This document shows, in pieces, positions 35,531 through 45,093 of a stretch of DNA of 64,000 nucleotides (its first letter is position 1; each line of letters begins with the position of its first letter). The position numbers were made by a program, and so were the translations under genes. The DNA lies in the NCBI GenBank assembly GCA_017443235.1, contig JAFSOV010000010.1:1-64000 (forward strand), in the 5' to 3' direction. The notes beneath the pieces are model-generated. The model had not been told where the DNA came from. It made no database searches and saw only the letters and a list, made by a program, of their open reading frames with translations. The DNA comes from Alphaproteobacteria bacterium. GTDB lineage: Bacteria > Pseudomonadota > Alphaproteobacteria > Rs-D84.

Positions 35531-38500
35531 ATGGGATAACAGGTTTAATTTCGTAACCCAAGAAATCACTCGCCCATACACGTAATGCTTCGGTTTGGCC
35601 AACAGAATAGCGTCTGTTTAAACTTGCCGCTACCCCAGCATCTTTTCGTGCTATTTGATTTATTATATTTTGTACAATATCTGTTCTTAAATCCGATGTT
35701 TCATATGCTATTGCAACACCGTTATCAATTTTTCTGCCTAATAGTCCTATATCTGAAGATGTGCGAACGTATGGACGCGCAATTTCTGCTATGGCGCGTT
35801 CTATTTCTGGGCTCGTGCTGTGCATATAAATACTTATTGGGTCGGCCATGTATTTCCATCTGTTATCCCCTACGGGTGGAATTTTAAAATCAATAATATG
35901 TCTTCCTTGATCTTTCGCAATTAAATCATCTAATTTTCTGATAACATCTCCATCAACTTGTACATTTAACGATACGTGATATGAAGCATGAGTATTACCA
36001 CTTCTGCCGTACTTGTGAACATGCCAAGGGTATCCACTAGTTGGAGCTTTGTATGAAATGGCAGGATTAACAGGATTTTCCATTGCACGTATGGCACTAG
36101 ACACCTTGGCGTCATTGACTTGATATGGGATTCCTCGCCTAATAGTATTATACAAATCAGCTACTTCGGATGCTGCATCAGAACTACTTACTTGGCGACC
36201 AAGCATTTCTTTTGCCGAATTTCTGACATATAATCGCCCTGAACCATCTGATACACGTAAGTTGTGTGCATCAAAGATGTCTGGTACAAGTTCGACAATA
36301 TCATCGGCACTATTCGTCGTTTTGCGCCCGAAGTCTGCGACATCATCAATAGCATCAGCACGTCTAAATTGCATATAATGTTCACCATCCTGTACAACGT
36401 CTACCAGTTGTACATTCTCACGTGCTAACGATTCGTTTACTAAATTCCAACTTGCATCATTTAAACGGCTTTTAGGTATCATATGAACACTTTTACCGTT
36501 TGAGCTATTTCTTGCTTCTGCCAAATATGTATCAAAATTCTTACTGGCCTGTTGCCGCAAAGCCGCAATATTTCCAGTGCTTGTATTTGTTGCGGTATTT
36601 GTCACACCACGTCCGGCGGGCGCCGGTGTCGGTGTCGCGGTTGGTGTTACTGCACGTTGTTGTGATAACCATTCTTTTACTTCATAGGTGTTTTCAAAAA
36701 AGTTATCATGTTTTAATCCGCCATTTACCACATTGTCGGTAATACTTGGTATATTATCAATCGCTGCGACCGTGCCTTGTCCGTTTTGGTATGTGCGTAC
36801 ATAATTGTGTAAAACGTATTCTGTGTTACGAACGTCACCTATGGATGAATCCAGTGCGTTTGCAATTTGTCTTAATTCCGGTGAATTATAATGGTTTACA
36901 ATATCTTCAATTGAACCTTTGCGAAACCATCCGCTATTGTCAATTCCTGCAAAAAATTCCCATTTGCCCGTTGGAACTTTCATTTTCCCGGCGGTGCCGG
37001 TCGATATGTAAAACGGTAATTTGCGACCATTTATTTCAACCATAACAATTGGTCGTCCACTGCGTGCACCAAAATCTGTAATACGTACAGGAACCCCATT
37101 TATTGTTGTTATGGGTTTCTTTGATGCAATGAACCCGTTTAGTTTACTAATATTATAAGAACTTTGCGAATTGAATGAACGTACAAAATCATTTGCACTG
37201 TCTGACCATTTTAATCCCATTCTTGCGGCATCTTCATCAGTTATAGCAGCCAACATTTCACGACCGTTTGTTGTTCCATCTATATTTACCCGAATTTCTC
37301 TAACGCCGGCGGGTTTTTGACCAATCAATTCACCGGGGGTATAAGAACGCAAATATACCCCATCTTTATATTCTTTGAATCCCATTTGTACCAATGATTG
37401 TTTCGCGGCATCAGAAGCATTTACTACACCGCGTGCGGCATCGTCAACCCCGGATGCGCCAGCCTTCCACAATGGTTCAACTGGTTCAACCTCGACCCCC
37501 AGTTCTTTTAACCTTTGTTCCTGGGCGGCAATGCGACGGTCTATGTCTTGTAGTTCAACTTTGCCGGGGGCTCTGTCTGTTCCAATACGATTTGCCAATG
37601 CTTCGCGTTCTTTTAACAGTTTTTGATATTCTGTTTGTGCGGCCTCGATTTCCGGTTTATACGCCGCCCGTGACAAAGTCGCTAATTCATCCGCATCTTT
37701 GGCACCAACCTGATTTATTAAACGACTTCTCTCGGCATGCAATTGTTTTAATTCAGCGGCCTCGGCGGCGGTGCGGTTCGTTTTAGATTCAAGTTCGGCA
37801 ATTCGTGCCTCAATTTCTTGTGCGCGTTTTCCTTCGGCCCGTGTCATGGCACGTGCCACAGACCCGGCATCATCGGTTGCCCTTGGGGCCAAGGCAGCAA
37901 CATCATCGGGTCTAAGGATTTTCCATTTTTCAACCCATCGCAATTGACGTTCGGGTGAAAGTTTTATCCAGTTGCGTTTTACCGCCTGACGCAGACCCGC
38001 CATAACCCCCGCGCCGGCCAATGTTGCAAATGTCAAAACCGTGGAAACTGTTTTTGCGGCCAGCAAAGCCTTTTCATCACTGGTCAATTTGGTTCCATAG
38101 TAATTCAAAATTGAATTTTCCAGAACCGTGTCCCTGTCCTTGCCATTTTGCAAATCAATATGTCCCTTGTCATCTATGCCATTCAATGTTTCCACCGGCA
38201 ACATTCCCATCAATCGTTCGGTTTGGCGCGCAATGGCCCGGCCTTGGGTTTCGGTAAAGTGTTTGGAACCCTTGATAATACGGGCAATGTGTTCTTTCAA
38301 AACCCTGTTGGCGCACGCGGCATCATTATCTGGGCATCGGGCCGCGGCGGTAATAAATTTGGTTGACCAATCATTCAAAGCGTCTTCGGTGACGGCTTCG
38401 GTTACCAACGCGGTGGCCTCGACCGCGGACAGCCCCCATACAATTGGTCCGCCCGCCACCGCGGTCACCAATGTCACTGCCACGAAACCGGTTGTTTCGG

Positions 38501-41369
38501 CAACCTTGCGTACGGTATGAACTTCTTTTGCGTCTTTCAATATGCACCCCAATTCGTCATCCCATTTCATTCCTTTGGAATTTGGATATTGTTGCAAGAA
38601 ACGTCTTTGAAAATCATCGCATTTTTGTTTGTCGGCCAACGCGCAACTTTTTCCACTAAATGTGCCGCCTTCATTTAGACACCACAGGTTTTGATATCCC
38701 CCAGTTGATTTTTTATTCCATCGCGCATCCAACTTTTTGAACAAGAAATCGATGGGTTTACTATCATATGTGCATGTAAGCAAGTCGCCAGACCTACTAT
38801 CTAACGGATATTGTTTGTTGCAACTGAGCATCGCGCCACCCATGCCCGCTGCGGCATGTTCGCCTCCGCCACTGTACGCTTGCGCAGCTTGTTGACATTT
38901 GCTAATTTTCTCTTGAATCTCGTTATATTCGCTACGTGAAACATTGTAATACATTGTGTTGTCAACAAACGCCGCGCCGCAAGAAAATTCATGAACAGGT
39001 AAACGCAAATCAGTGAATAGGTATTTCATTATGGCTTTATATACATCAGAATTAGCGCTGATTTGTAATTCTTTATCATAGAAATAAAGTGGGTCCATAT
39101 TACCAATGGTGCGCACATCATCTTTAGTGATGCTTTTGTTAACAAAGGCTATTGGGCCACTGGTTGCTACTGGGTGTTCATTTATGGTGCATTCTGTACT
39201 TTTTGATATAACTCGCGAGCCGAGATAAGTATTATTTGTGTTTATTTTGGCACCGCCACCCTGGAAGAAACTTCTGTTAACAGCGACTGATATTTCGTTA
39301 CATTGCTCTTCTGTTGCGTCTTTACATGCGCCTGTTCTTGCTTTTAGTCCCCATATTGAACACAGGGCATCGTAAAATCCGCCATTTCCATTGCTTAATG
39401 ATTTGAATTTAAATTCATAATATTTTTCTTTTGATCCGGTGCTGACACACTGGCGAAAATTATCGCCGTCGGGTTGGTTCCTGTGTGATTTGTCATCGCA
39501 TTCAATTTTGTCATTATATTTTTCCAACGCCCATTCTTTCATAAGACCATTGGCCTCAATCGGCGTCACATTGCGATTGTTAAAGATTGTCACCCATTCA
39601 CACTTCTTGGCATTTAGAATTTCGTTTGGCACCTGGCGTGTATCGCCACAGTTATAATATTTATATGTTTTTTGTGGCTCTGCGGGTGGGGTGACTGTAC
39701 CGTTTGGGACGGTGCCTTCGCCGGTTTTAACGCACCCGCCATTGGCGTCTTTTTTATAACCTTTTTCTTCGTCACACACACATTTTCCTTGGTTGTCTTT
39801 ATACCCACGGTCTGTGTCACATACGCATACGCCACCTTTGGCGATTGCTGCGCGCCCATTCCGTGTTTCACACACGCGTGCACTGCAACCACAGGTCCCG
39901 TTTTTGCGTTTGAATACCACACCGTCCAGAACCAATGCGGATGTGCACCTGTCTCCGACACGTGTTTCGCCCGCCACGATGCCAAACCCGGCGGTATGTT
40001 TTTTTCCAACCGCACAGATTGCCGGGTCATCTTGGTTAGGTGTCTCTTCTGGTGTTTCTTCCGGGGTTTCTTCTGAAACCACCACATTTTCTTCTGGGTT
40101 TTCAATAATCGGTGCAACTTCGACCGGTTTTTCGGTGCATATGCCATCTTTCTCAATCGGTTTTTCATCTGGGCACGGACATGCAAATGTTATTGAATCA
40201 AATACACCGCCCTTTTTGGCACAATCGGTGCATTGTTTTAATTTTTCCTGTTGTTCCAACAAGTCTGGAAATTCTGTCGCTGGCACAACATCTGTATCGT
40301 TTTCGATTCGTGAAATTTGGCCGACACGGGCAATATAGTCATTAAACAGTTCTTGGCAATTTTGTGGTGCGGCAATAATATCAGTTATGGTTTGTTGGTG
40401 TTCGTCCAATTGGGCGTTATATGCCTGAACCGCCGCCGCATTTTCAGCAATGGTTGTTTCTAAATCTGTTTCAATTGTTTGTGTTTCTTGGGTTAATGTT
40501 GCGACCTGGGCGTCGTATTCCTGATTGATTTGTTCACTTTGTTCTTTTGGGGCGTCTTTATTTAATTCATAGTTTCCAATAATCCCACCAATAACACCGG
40601 CACCCAATGCGGCGGCACCAATTTTTAGTTTTTGTGCGGATTTTTCTTGTTCGGCGGCAATCTGTGCGGCATCATCACCGTCTGGGGCCAATATTCCACG
40701 TGCCAAAGATGCGTACACCCCGGTCGTTATGCCGGTCGCCGCATTTTGATAAAGTCCCGATTGTGCTTTATCTGTGACAGGTTCTGATTCAATCCCCGCA
40801 GCCAACCCCAATGCGTCCTTGGTCTTTTTTAAATTTTCGGCCAAAGATTTATATTCGTTATAGTATTCAATCAGTTCATTTCCACCCGGCAAAGCGACAT
40901 CATTTGGACCGTAATCCACAATTTGCCCATCACCATATTCGCATTTGAATGTGGCCAGGTATGCACGCATATCACGTAATGCGTCGGCATCCGCCCGGGT
41001 TTCGGCCAAACCCGCGGCGGCCGTCATTGCGCCGATTCCCGTCGTCGCCGTTGTTGTCGCGCCCAATATACGATTTTCTATACGATTCTCGTTTTCGCGC
41101 ATAGCGTTCGCATTTTCGGTCAACGCATCAACGCGTTTTGATTCTATGTTGGAAATTTCGTTGCGTTTATCTTGTAATTGTTGATACAGTTCTGCAATTT
41201 TTGGATTTGTTTTATCTGTAATTTGAATCTGGGCCAAATCAACCGATTGCCCCAAAGGTATATACCCAAAAATCACAGAAATCAAACCGCATACCAAGCC
41301 CCAGAGTAAACAAGATTTACCTTCTTTCGATTCCCCGTGCAGTGTAAAACATATCCTTCCCTTGCTCAT
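35529..41369 (-). CDS. Giant secreted or membrane protein with C-terminal HopA1-like domain
   Basis: This 1946-residue protein begins with a hydrophobic segment (CLLWGLVCGLISVIFGYIPL) that is a signal anchor. Next come helical regions with more hydrophobic stretches, a Pro/Glu linker, EGF-like Cys repeats (GGVCVCDTDRGYKDNQG, residues about 470-530), two further hydrophobic segments near residues 960 and 1100, a coiled coil (about 1170-1290), an unknown domain with KVPTGKWEFFAGIDNSGW (about 1470), and a Thr/Pro linker. The last 175 residues (36060 to 35529) align by eye with the lyase half of HopA1 effectors: SYHVSLNV, FKIPP, ADPISIYMH, LLGRKIDNGVAIAYETS. The start at 41369 has GAGGA upstream. 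The HopA1 call is inferred. Confidence 0.7.
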   Translation of the reverse strand: MSKGRICFTLHGESKEGKSCLLWGLVCGLISVIFGYIPLGQSVDLAQIQITDKTNPKIAELYQQLQDKRNEISNIESKRVDALTENANAMRENENRIENRILGATTTATTGIGAMTAAAGLAETRADADALRDMRAYLATFKCEYGDGQIVDYGPNDVALPGGNELIEYYNEYKSLAENLKKTKDALGLAAGIESEPVTDKAQSGLYQNAATGITTGVYASLARGILAPDGDDAAQIAAEQEKSAQKLKIGAAALGAGVIGGIIGNYELNKDAPKEQSEQINQEYDAQVATLTQETQTIETDLETTIAENAAAVQAYNAQLDEHQQTITDIIAAPQNCQELFNDYIARVGQISRIENDTDVVPATEFPDLLEQQEKLKQCTDCAKKGGVFDSITFACPCPDEKPIEKDGICTEKPVEVAPIIENPEENVVVSEETPEETPEETPNQDDPAICAVGKKHTAGFGIVAGETRVGDRCTSALVLDGVVFKRKNGTCGCSARVCETRNGRAAIAKGGVCVCDTDRGYKDNQGKCVCDEEKGYKKDANGGCVKTGEGTVPNGTVTPPAEPQKTYKYYNCGDTRQVPNEILNAKKCEWVTIFNNRNVTPIEANGLMKEWALEKYNDKIECDDKSHRNQPDGDNFRQCVSTGSKEKYYEFKFKSLSNGNGGFYDALCSIWGLKARTGACKDATEEQCNEISVAVNRSFFQGGGAKINTNNTYLGSRVISKSTECTINEHPVATSGPIAFVNKSITKDDVRTIGNMDPLYFYDKELQISANSDVYKAIMKYLFTDLRLPVHEFSCGAAFVDNTMYYNVSRSEYNEIQEKISKCQQAAQAYSGGGEHAAAGMGGAMLSCNKQYPLDSRSGDLLTCTYDSKPIDFLFKKLDARWNKKSTGGYQNLWCLNEGGTFSGKSCALADKQKCDDFQRRFLQQYPNSKGMKWDDELGCILKDAKEVHTVRKVAETTGFVAVTLVTAVAGGPIVWGLSAVEATALVTEAVTEDALNDWSTKFITAAARCPDNDAACANRVLKEHIARIIKGSKHFTETQGRAIARQTERLMGMLPVETLNGIDDKGHIDLQNGKDRDTVLENSILNYYGTKLTSDEKALLAAKTVSTVLTFATLAGAGVMAGLRQAVKRNWIKLSPERQLRWVEKWKILRPDDVAALAPRATDDAGSVARAMTRAEGKRAQEIEARIAELESKTNRTAAEAAELKQLHAERSRLINQVGAKDADELATLSRAAYKPEIEAAQTEYQKLLKEREALANRIGTDRAPGKVELQDIDRRIAAQEQRLKELGVEVEPVEPLWKAGASGVDDAARGVVNASDAAKQSLVQMGFKEYKDGVYLRSYTPGELIGQKPAGVREIRVNIDGTTNGREMLAAITDEDAARMGLKWSDSANDFVRSFNSQSSYNISKLNGFIASKKPITTINGVPVRITDFGARSGRPIVMVEINGRKLPFYISTGTAGKMKVPTGKWEFFAGIDNSGWFRKGSIEDIVNHYNSPELRQIANALDSSIGDVRNTEYVLHNYVRTYQNGQGTVAAIDNIPSITDNVVNGGLKHDNFFENTYEVKEWLSQQRAVTPTATPTPAPAGRGVTNTATNTSTGNIAALRQQASKNFDTYLAEARNSSNGKSVHMIPKSRLNDASWNLVNESLARENVQLVDVVQDGEHYMQFRRADAIDDVADFGRKTTNSADDIVELVPDIFDAHNLRVSDGSGRLYVRNSAKEMLGRQVSSSDAASEVADLYNTIRRGIPYQVNDAKVSSAIRAMENPVNPAISYKAPTSGYPWHVHKYGRSGNTHASYHVSLNVQVDGDVIRKLDDLIAKDQGRHIIDFKIPPVGDNRWKYMADPISIYMHSTSPEIERAIAEIARPYVRTSSDIGLLGRKIDNGVAIAYETSDLRTDIVQNIINQIARKDAGVAASLNRRYSVGQTEALRVWASDFLGYEIKPVIP

Positions 41370-41442
41370 GCTTTCCTCAACACAAATCATAGAAAAATAT
41401 GATATTATGTGTCAAACAAATATTTATAAAAATATGCAGATT

Positions 41443-42096
41443 TTACATGCGATTTTTTAATTCGTTTAATTCAGATTCTATATAATCTGTGTCTTGGGTG
41501 CCGGCACCTTCAAAATCTAAAATATATGCCTGTAATGCCCCGTCTGATTCACGATGCAAAACGATATTGCGGTCCAAATCGGTATGATTAATCCCCGTGT
41601 TTCGCATGATTTTAAGTTCGTGAATAATTTGGTCTATTTCTTCATGCGTTAGACGGGTGCCGTCCCCTAAATATCCATTATGCATCACCACAGATAACAA
41701 GGTTTCGCCATCGGGAATTTTTTTTGTCACCAACCAAGAATCCGCTTTGACATATTTTGGAACAATCAATCCCAATGATTTTGTGATGTCTTCGATTGTT
41801 TGATTGTCAAAATTCGCAATTTGAACAATGTGAATAATTGGGGCGGGACCAAAATCAATTTGCCCGGCACGCCGGGTAGCTTTGATTTCAGATTGGTTTG
41901 TGCGTTTAAAATATAAAATGTTGTTTGTATCTGTATCAATTATTTTAAACACACCATTGGCCTGTTTGTTTCCATTGGTATAATTGGAAAACGGTTTTAT
42001 TGTTTCTTGCAACCTGTAGCGTTGGGCATATGTTGCATCCAATGGCATAAATATAAATGACACGATACCGATAAAAATTAGAAATAATTTTTTCAT
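41443..42096 (-). CDS. Secreted protein-kinase-like protein
   Basis: A signal peptide (residues 1-24, cleavage after TYA) precedes a compact kinase-like fold. Visible are ILYFKR (Lys64, candidate ATP-binding lysine), the HTDLDRNI catalytic-loop motif (His171, Asp173, Asn177) and LDFEG (Asp194, in place of DFG). The 217 residues are a minimal APH/kinase fold. It would act outside the cytoplasm, where ATP is scarce, unless exported to another cell. It is four bases downstream of the PqiC-like lipoprotein and 73 bases upstream of the giant HopA1-like gene, on the same strand. A pseudokinase remains possible. Confidence 0.65.
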   Translation of the reverse strand: MKKLFLIFIGIVSFIFMPLDATYAQRYRLQETIKPFSNYTNGNKQANGVFKIIDTDTNNILYFKRTNQSEIKATRRAGQIDFGPAPIIHIVQIANFDNQTIEDITKSLGLIVPKYVKADSWLVTKKIPDGETLLSVVMHNGYLGDGTRLTHEEIDQIIHELKIMRNTGINHTDLDRNIVLHRESDGALQAYILDFEGAGTQDTDYIESELNELKNRM

Positions 42097-42100
42097 GATG

Positions 42101-42709
42101 TCATTTCAAATCACTGATTAAATCTGCGATTTTATAGGACAGGCGCGCAACCAATTTACTCTGTTCCGCAACGATTGTATCATAATTGGGTTCGCCATAT
42201 TCTGTATCCGGGGTTGGTGCCGTTAAAGTCGTCTTTTTCTGGGCCAATATTTCGCCGTGATTGTTCGCAACCGTCCACCATGCGGAAATTGTTATTTGGC
42301 CATCCATTTCTGTTTCAAAACGCACAAAATCAACGGAAACAATATATTTTGTGGTTGTGTCATTTGCGGCAAATCGTTTCGGTCTTGCGTTGATATTGCG
42401 CGCATACAGGTTCATATTTTCAGATATCGCAACGGGCAGGGCACTGTTTAATCCTTCGACCCATCTGTCAAATTCCGACACGGTCACCATATTTGAATCC
42501 GCATGTTTTACAACGATTTGCGGACGGTCAACCGATTGTGGCACAGACACATTTTCAATCGATACATTTGTCGATTTTGCCGGGCCACGCACTTGGTCTG
42601 TGGTCGGTATGGTTATGGCGTAAAACCGTGCGGGCGCACTTTTATTGTTAAAACTGCACGCCGTCAAAAGTGGAATCAAAACCACCAACAATAAATTTTT
42701 AATTTTCAT
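42101..42709 (-). CDS. PqiC/YmbA-type ABC-transport auxiliary lipoprotein
   Basis: A lipobox (LIPLLTACS, Cys18) and the DUF330/ABC-trans-aux pattern (FYAITIPT, then SVPQSVDRPQIVVKHADSNMVTVSEFDRWVEGL) place this 202-residue protein with PqiC-like outer-membrane partners of MCE transporters. It lies directly after mlaD, in the usual alphaproteobacterial Mla order. The ribosome site AAGGAGG overlaps the mlaD stop. It should link the MlaD ring to the outer membrane. Confidence 0.88.
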   Translation of the reverse strand: MKIKNLLLVVLIPLLTACSFNNKSAPARFYAITIPTTDQVRGPAKSTNVSIENVSVPQSVDRPQIVVKHADSNMVTVSEFDRWVEGLNSALPVAISENMNLYARNINARPKRFAANDTTTKYIVSVDFVRFETEMDGQITISAWWTVANNHGEILAQKKTTLTAPTPDTEYGEPNYDTIVAEQSKLVARLSYKIADLISDLK

Positions 42710-42710
42710 T

Positions 42711-43487
42711 TTAGTATCCTCCTTTACCTTTTAATAACGCCTCGGGGTGACGTTCCAGATAATCGCTCAGTTGTGACACGGCACGTGCCGCATTGCTAAC
42801 ATCGCGTATCATTTTATTAAAGTCCGCAATCGTGTTTGAACCCGGTCCAGACAACGAATTTGCCAAACGATTTATGCTTGCAACTGCCGCGGTCGATTGC
42901 CGCAACAGTTCCGGAATATCGTTGTTAAGATTTTGCAATAACCCATTCATATTTGCAGAAATATCTGAAAGTGGTATTTTTTCCAGGTTATGCGAAATCT
43001 CGTCAAACATGGACGGCACAGTTGGAATTTCTATTTCGTTTATGTCATATTTTTCCGCCAAATGCCGGTGCGGATAATTTGGATAGAAATCCAATTCAAC
43101 GGTCATTTGACCGGTCAAAACACTTTGGGTTTGCAACTTGCCCCTTAATCCGTGGCCAATCATATCCGCTATCCATTTTTCCATTTGGGACTTTGACATT
43201 TTTCCGTTTGCCGTCATACGCGGATCGATGCGAACATATACCGGAATAACAATTTTATCTTCGTTGGTTGGAACCATTTGAATCTTTTCAACGCGTCCAA
43301 CCGGCACACCGCGAAAATATACATTTGACCCCACGGCCAAACCTTTGACCGAACCTTCAAAGAATAATACCGGTGTCACATAATTGCGTTCCAATCGTCC
43401 GCCGAAAAAGAACAGCACCGCCCCCAAGACCAATAAAAAACCGAATACTAAAAAACCGCCGATTGCCCGTTTATTTGGTTGTTTCAT
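42711..43487 (-). CDS. mlaD: MlaD/MCE-domain protein
   Basis: The single N-terminal transmembrane helix (IGGFLVFGFLLVLGAVLFFFGG) anchors a periplasmic MCE domain (VLFFEGSVKGLAVGSNVYFRGVPVGRVEKI) that forms a hexameric lipid-binding ring. 258 residues, with a C-terminal helical tail. It moves phospholipids between membranes with MlaE and MlaF. It overlaps mlaF by 17 bases. Confidence 0.92.
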   Translation of the reverse strand: MKQPNKRAIGGFLVFGFLLVLGAVLFFFGGRLERNYVTPVLFFEGSVKGLAVGSNVYFRGVPVGRVEKIQMVPTNEDKIVIPVYVRIDPRMTANGKMSKSQMEKWIADMIGHGLRGKLQTQSVLTGQMTVELDFYPNYPHRHLAEKYDINEIEIPTVPSMFDEISHNLEKIPLSDISANMNGLLQNLNNDIPELLRQSTAAVASINRLANSLSGPGSNTIADFNKMIRDVSNAARAVSQLSDYLERHPEALLKGKGGY

Positions 43488-44253
43488 TTTTATTCCCCCT
43501 TTGTCCGCGCGTTAAAAATTCCAGAATCTGTGGATTTTTTGTTGTTTTAAGTATTTTATCTGGGGCGCCCGCCGCGGTAATTGTTCGGGTTGACGCATCC
43601 AAATATATCCCGTTTGTTGCGATTGTCATAATGGTCGGTAATTCGTGTGTGACCATAACAATCGTGGTCCCAAGCCGATTGTTTATATTCAAAATCAATT
43701 TATCCAGTTCCGCACTGCGAACCGGGTCCAAACCCGCCGATGGTTCATCAAAGAACAAAATACTTGGTTCGTTTATCAATGCCCGTGCCAACGCCGCACG
43801 TTTAATCATACCACCGCTTATCTGTGACGGATACAGGTTTTCACACCCATCCAGCCCGACAATCTTCAATTTTTCGCGCACGCGCGCCGATATTTCTTGG
43901 GGTGACAATTCGGTTTTTAATTCCATGGGCAACGCAACATTTTCCCCAACGGTCATAGAAGAAAACAATGCGCCTGATTGAAAAGTTATCCCAAAACGTC
44001 CAACAATTTCTGTGCGCGTGTCTGCGTCCATCGCCCACATATCTGTGCCGTCTATGAAAATATGACCACGCACGGGGCGCAACAACCCAATCATAGAACG
44101 CATAATCGTACTTTTCCCCGAACCAGACATACCCATTATAACAAAAATGTCACCACGATTGATTGTAAAGTTTGCGTCACGCACTATGGGTCTGTCATCG
44201 TATGCCAATGACAAATTTTTCACAACAATAAAATCGTTAACCGTTTTCTTCAT
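43471..44253 (-). CDS. mlaF: ABC transporter ATP-binding protein MlaF
   Basis: Energises the Mla phospholipid transporter. Walker A is GMSGSGKST, the signature is QISGGMIKRAALARAL, Walker B is ILFFDEPSAGLDP and the switch His is in VTHE. The 260 residues match MlaF. It starts on the base after the mlaE stop region, so translation is coupled. Confidence 0.94.
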   Translation of the reverse strand: MKKTVNDFIVVKNLSLAYDDRPIVRDANFTINRGDIFVIMGMSGSGKSTIMRSMIGLLRPVRGHIFIDGTDMWAMDADTRTEIVGRFGITFQSGALFSSMTVGENVALPMELKTELSPQEISARVREKLKIVGLDGCENLYPSQISGGMIKRAALARALINEPSILFFDEPSAGLDPVRSAELDKLILNINNRLGTTIVMVTHELPTIMTIATNGIYLDASTRTITAAGAPDKILKTTKNPQILEFLTRGQRGNKNETTK

Positions 44254-45084
44254 TTATATGTCCAACCAATTAAATATTATGGTCAATATTGCCGTCACAA
44301 TTATGCACCCAACAATACCACTAACCACCGCGCGCGTGGTTGCACGCCCCACGCCATCGGCGTTCTTGACCGTATTCATTCCGCACCAACACCCCGCAAT
44401 TGCGATAACCCACCCAAACAACCATCCGTGCAGCACGCCAATTGCAAAGTTGTTAAAAGACAACCAATCCATCGTTGTTCGCCAATATTCGGCCAACGAT
44501 ACGTTCATTACGGTAATCGCAACACACATACCCCCAAATATGGCGACAATATCTGCGATAATGGTCAGTATCGGCATAGTAATGGTCAACGCCAACACGC
44601 GCGGTAAAACCAAGAATTGAACGGGTGATACCCCCATTGTTTTCAATGCATCAATTTCTTCGTTTGCGCGCATAGTTCCAATTTCTGCGGCATATGATGC
44701 ACCGGTGCGACCCGCCATAATTATCCCGGTCATAACCGCACCCAAAATTCGTATCATAGAAATCGCAACCAATGCGGCAACATAGATTTCTGCACCGAAC
44801 ATAGCCAATTGCATATGCCCAACAAACGCGATAATAAGCCCTATCATAAAACTTATCAGGCACACAATTGGTATGGCGCGCAGGCCGGCCTTGTCAATTT
44901 CGACCCATAAATCTATGCGTCGCGTGACCCCGCGCCGACAAATCATAATTTCAATTGCGTGAAAGATTTGAAATACAAAGCGCGTTATATCACGAACACG
45001 GCCGGCAATGGATATTGCACCGTTGCCGACACGCTCTAACAGGTCTGAACTTGGCTTGTGAAAATACGTATCCCTCCAACGCAT
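44254..45084 (-). CDS. mlaE: MlaE family lipid ABC transporter permease
   Basis: The inner-membrane permease of the Mla system. Five or six transmembrane segments and the family motif GRTGASYAAEIGTMRANEEIDALKTMGV are clear. 276 residues, somewhat longer at the N-terminus than E. coli MlaE. It starts nine bases after the stop of the giant B-repeat gene, so it may be transcribed with it. No MlaB or MlaC gene is in the cluster. Confidence 0.92.
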   Translation of the reverse strand: MRWRDTYFHKPSSDLLERVGNGAISIAGRVRDITRFVFQIFHAIEIMICRRGVTRRIDLWVEIDKAGLRAIPIVCLISFMIGLIIAFVGHMQLAMFGAEIYVAALVAISMIRILGAVMTGIIMAGRTGASYAAEIGTMRANEEIDALKTMGVSPVQFLVLPRVLALTITMPILTIIADIVAIFGGMCVAITVMNVSLAEYWRTTMDWLSFNNFAIGVLHGWLFGWVIAIAGCWCGMNTVKNADGVGRATTRAVVSGIVGCIIVTAILTIIFNWLDI

Positions 45085-45093
45085 TTTGTATGC

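Noticed and set aside
35529-41369. Polymorphic toxin with adjacent immunity gene
   Set aside because: The convergent downstream neighbour is RNase E/G, no small immunity gene follows the C-terminus, and no pre-toxin motifs are visible; the HopA1-like reading fits better.
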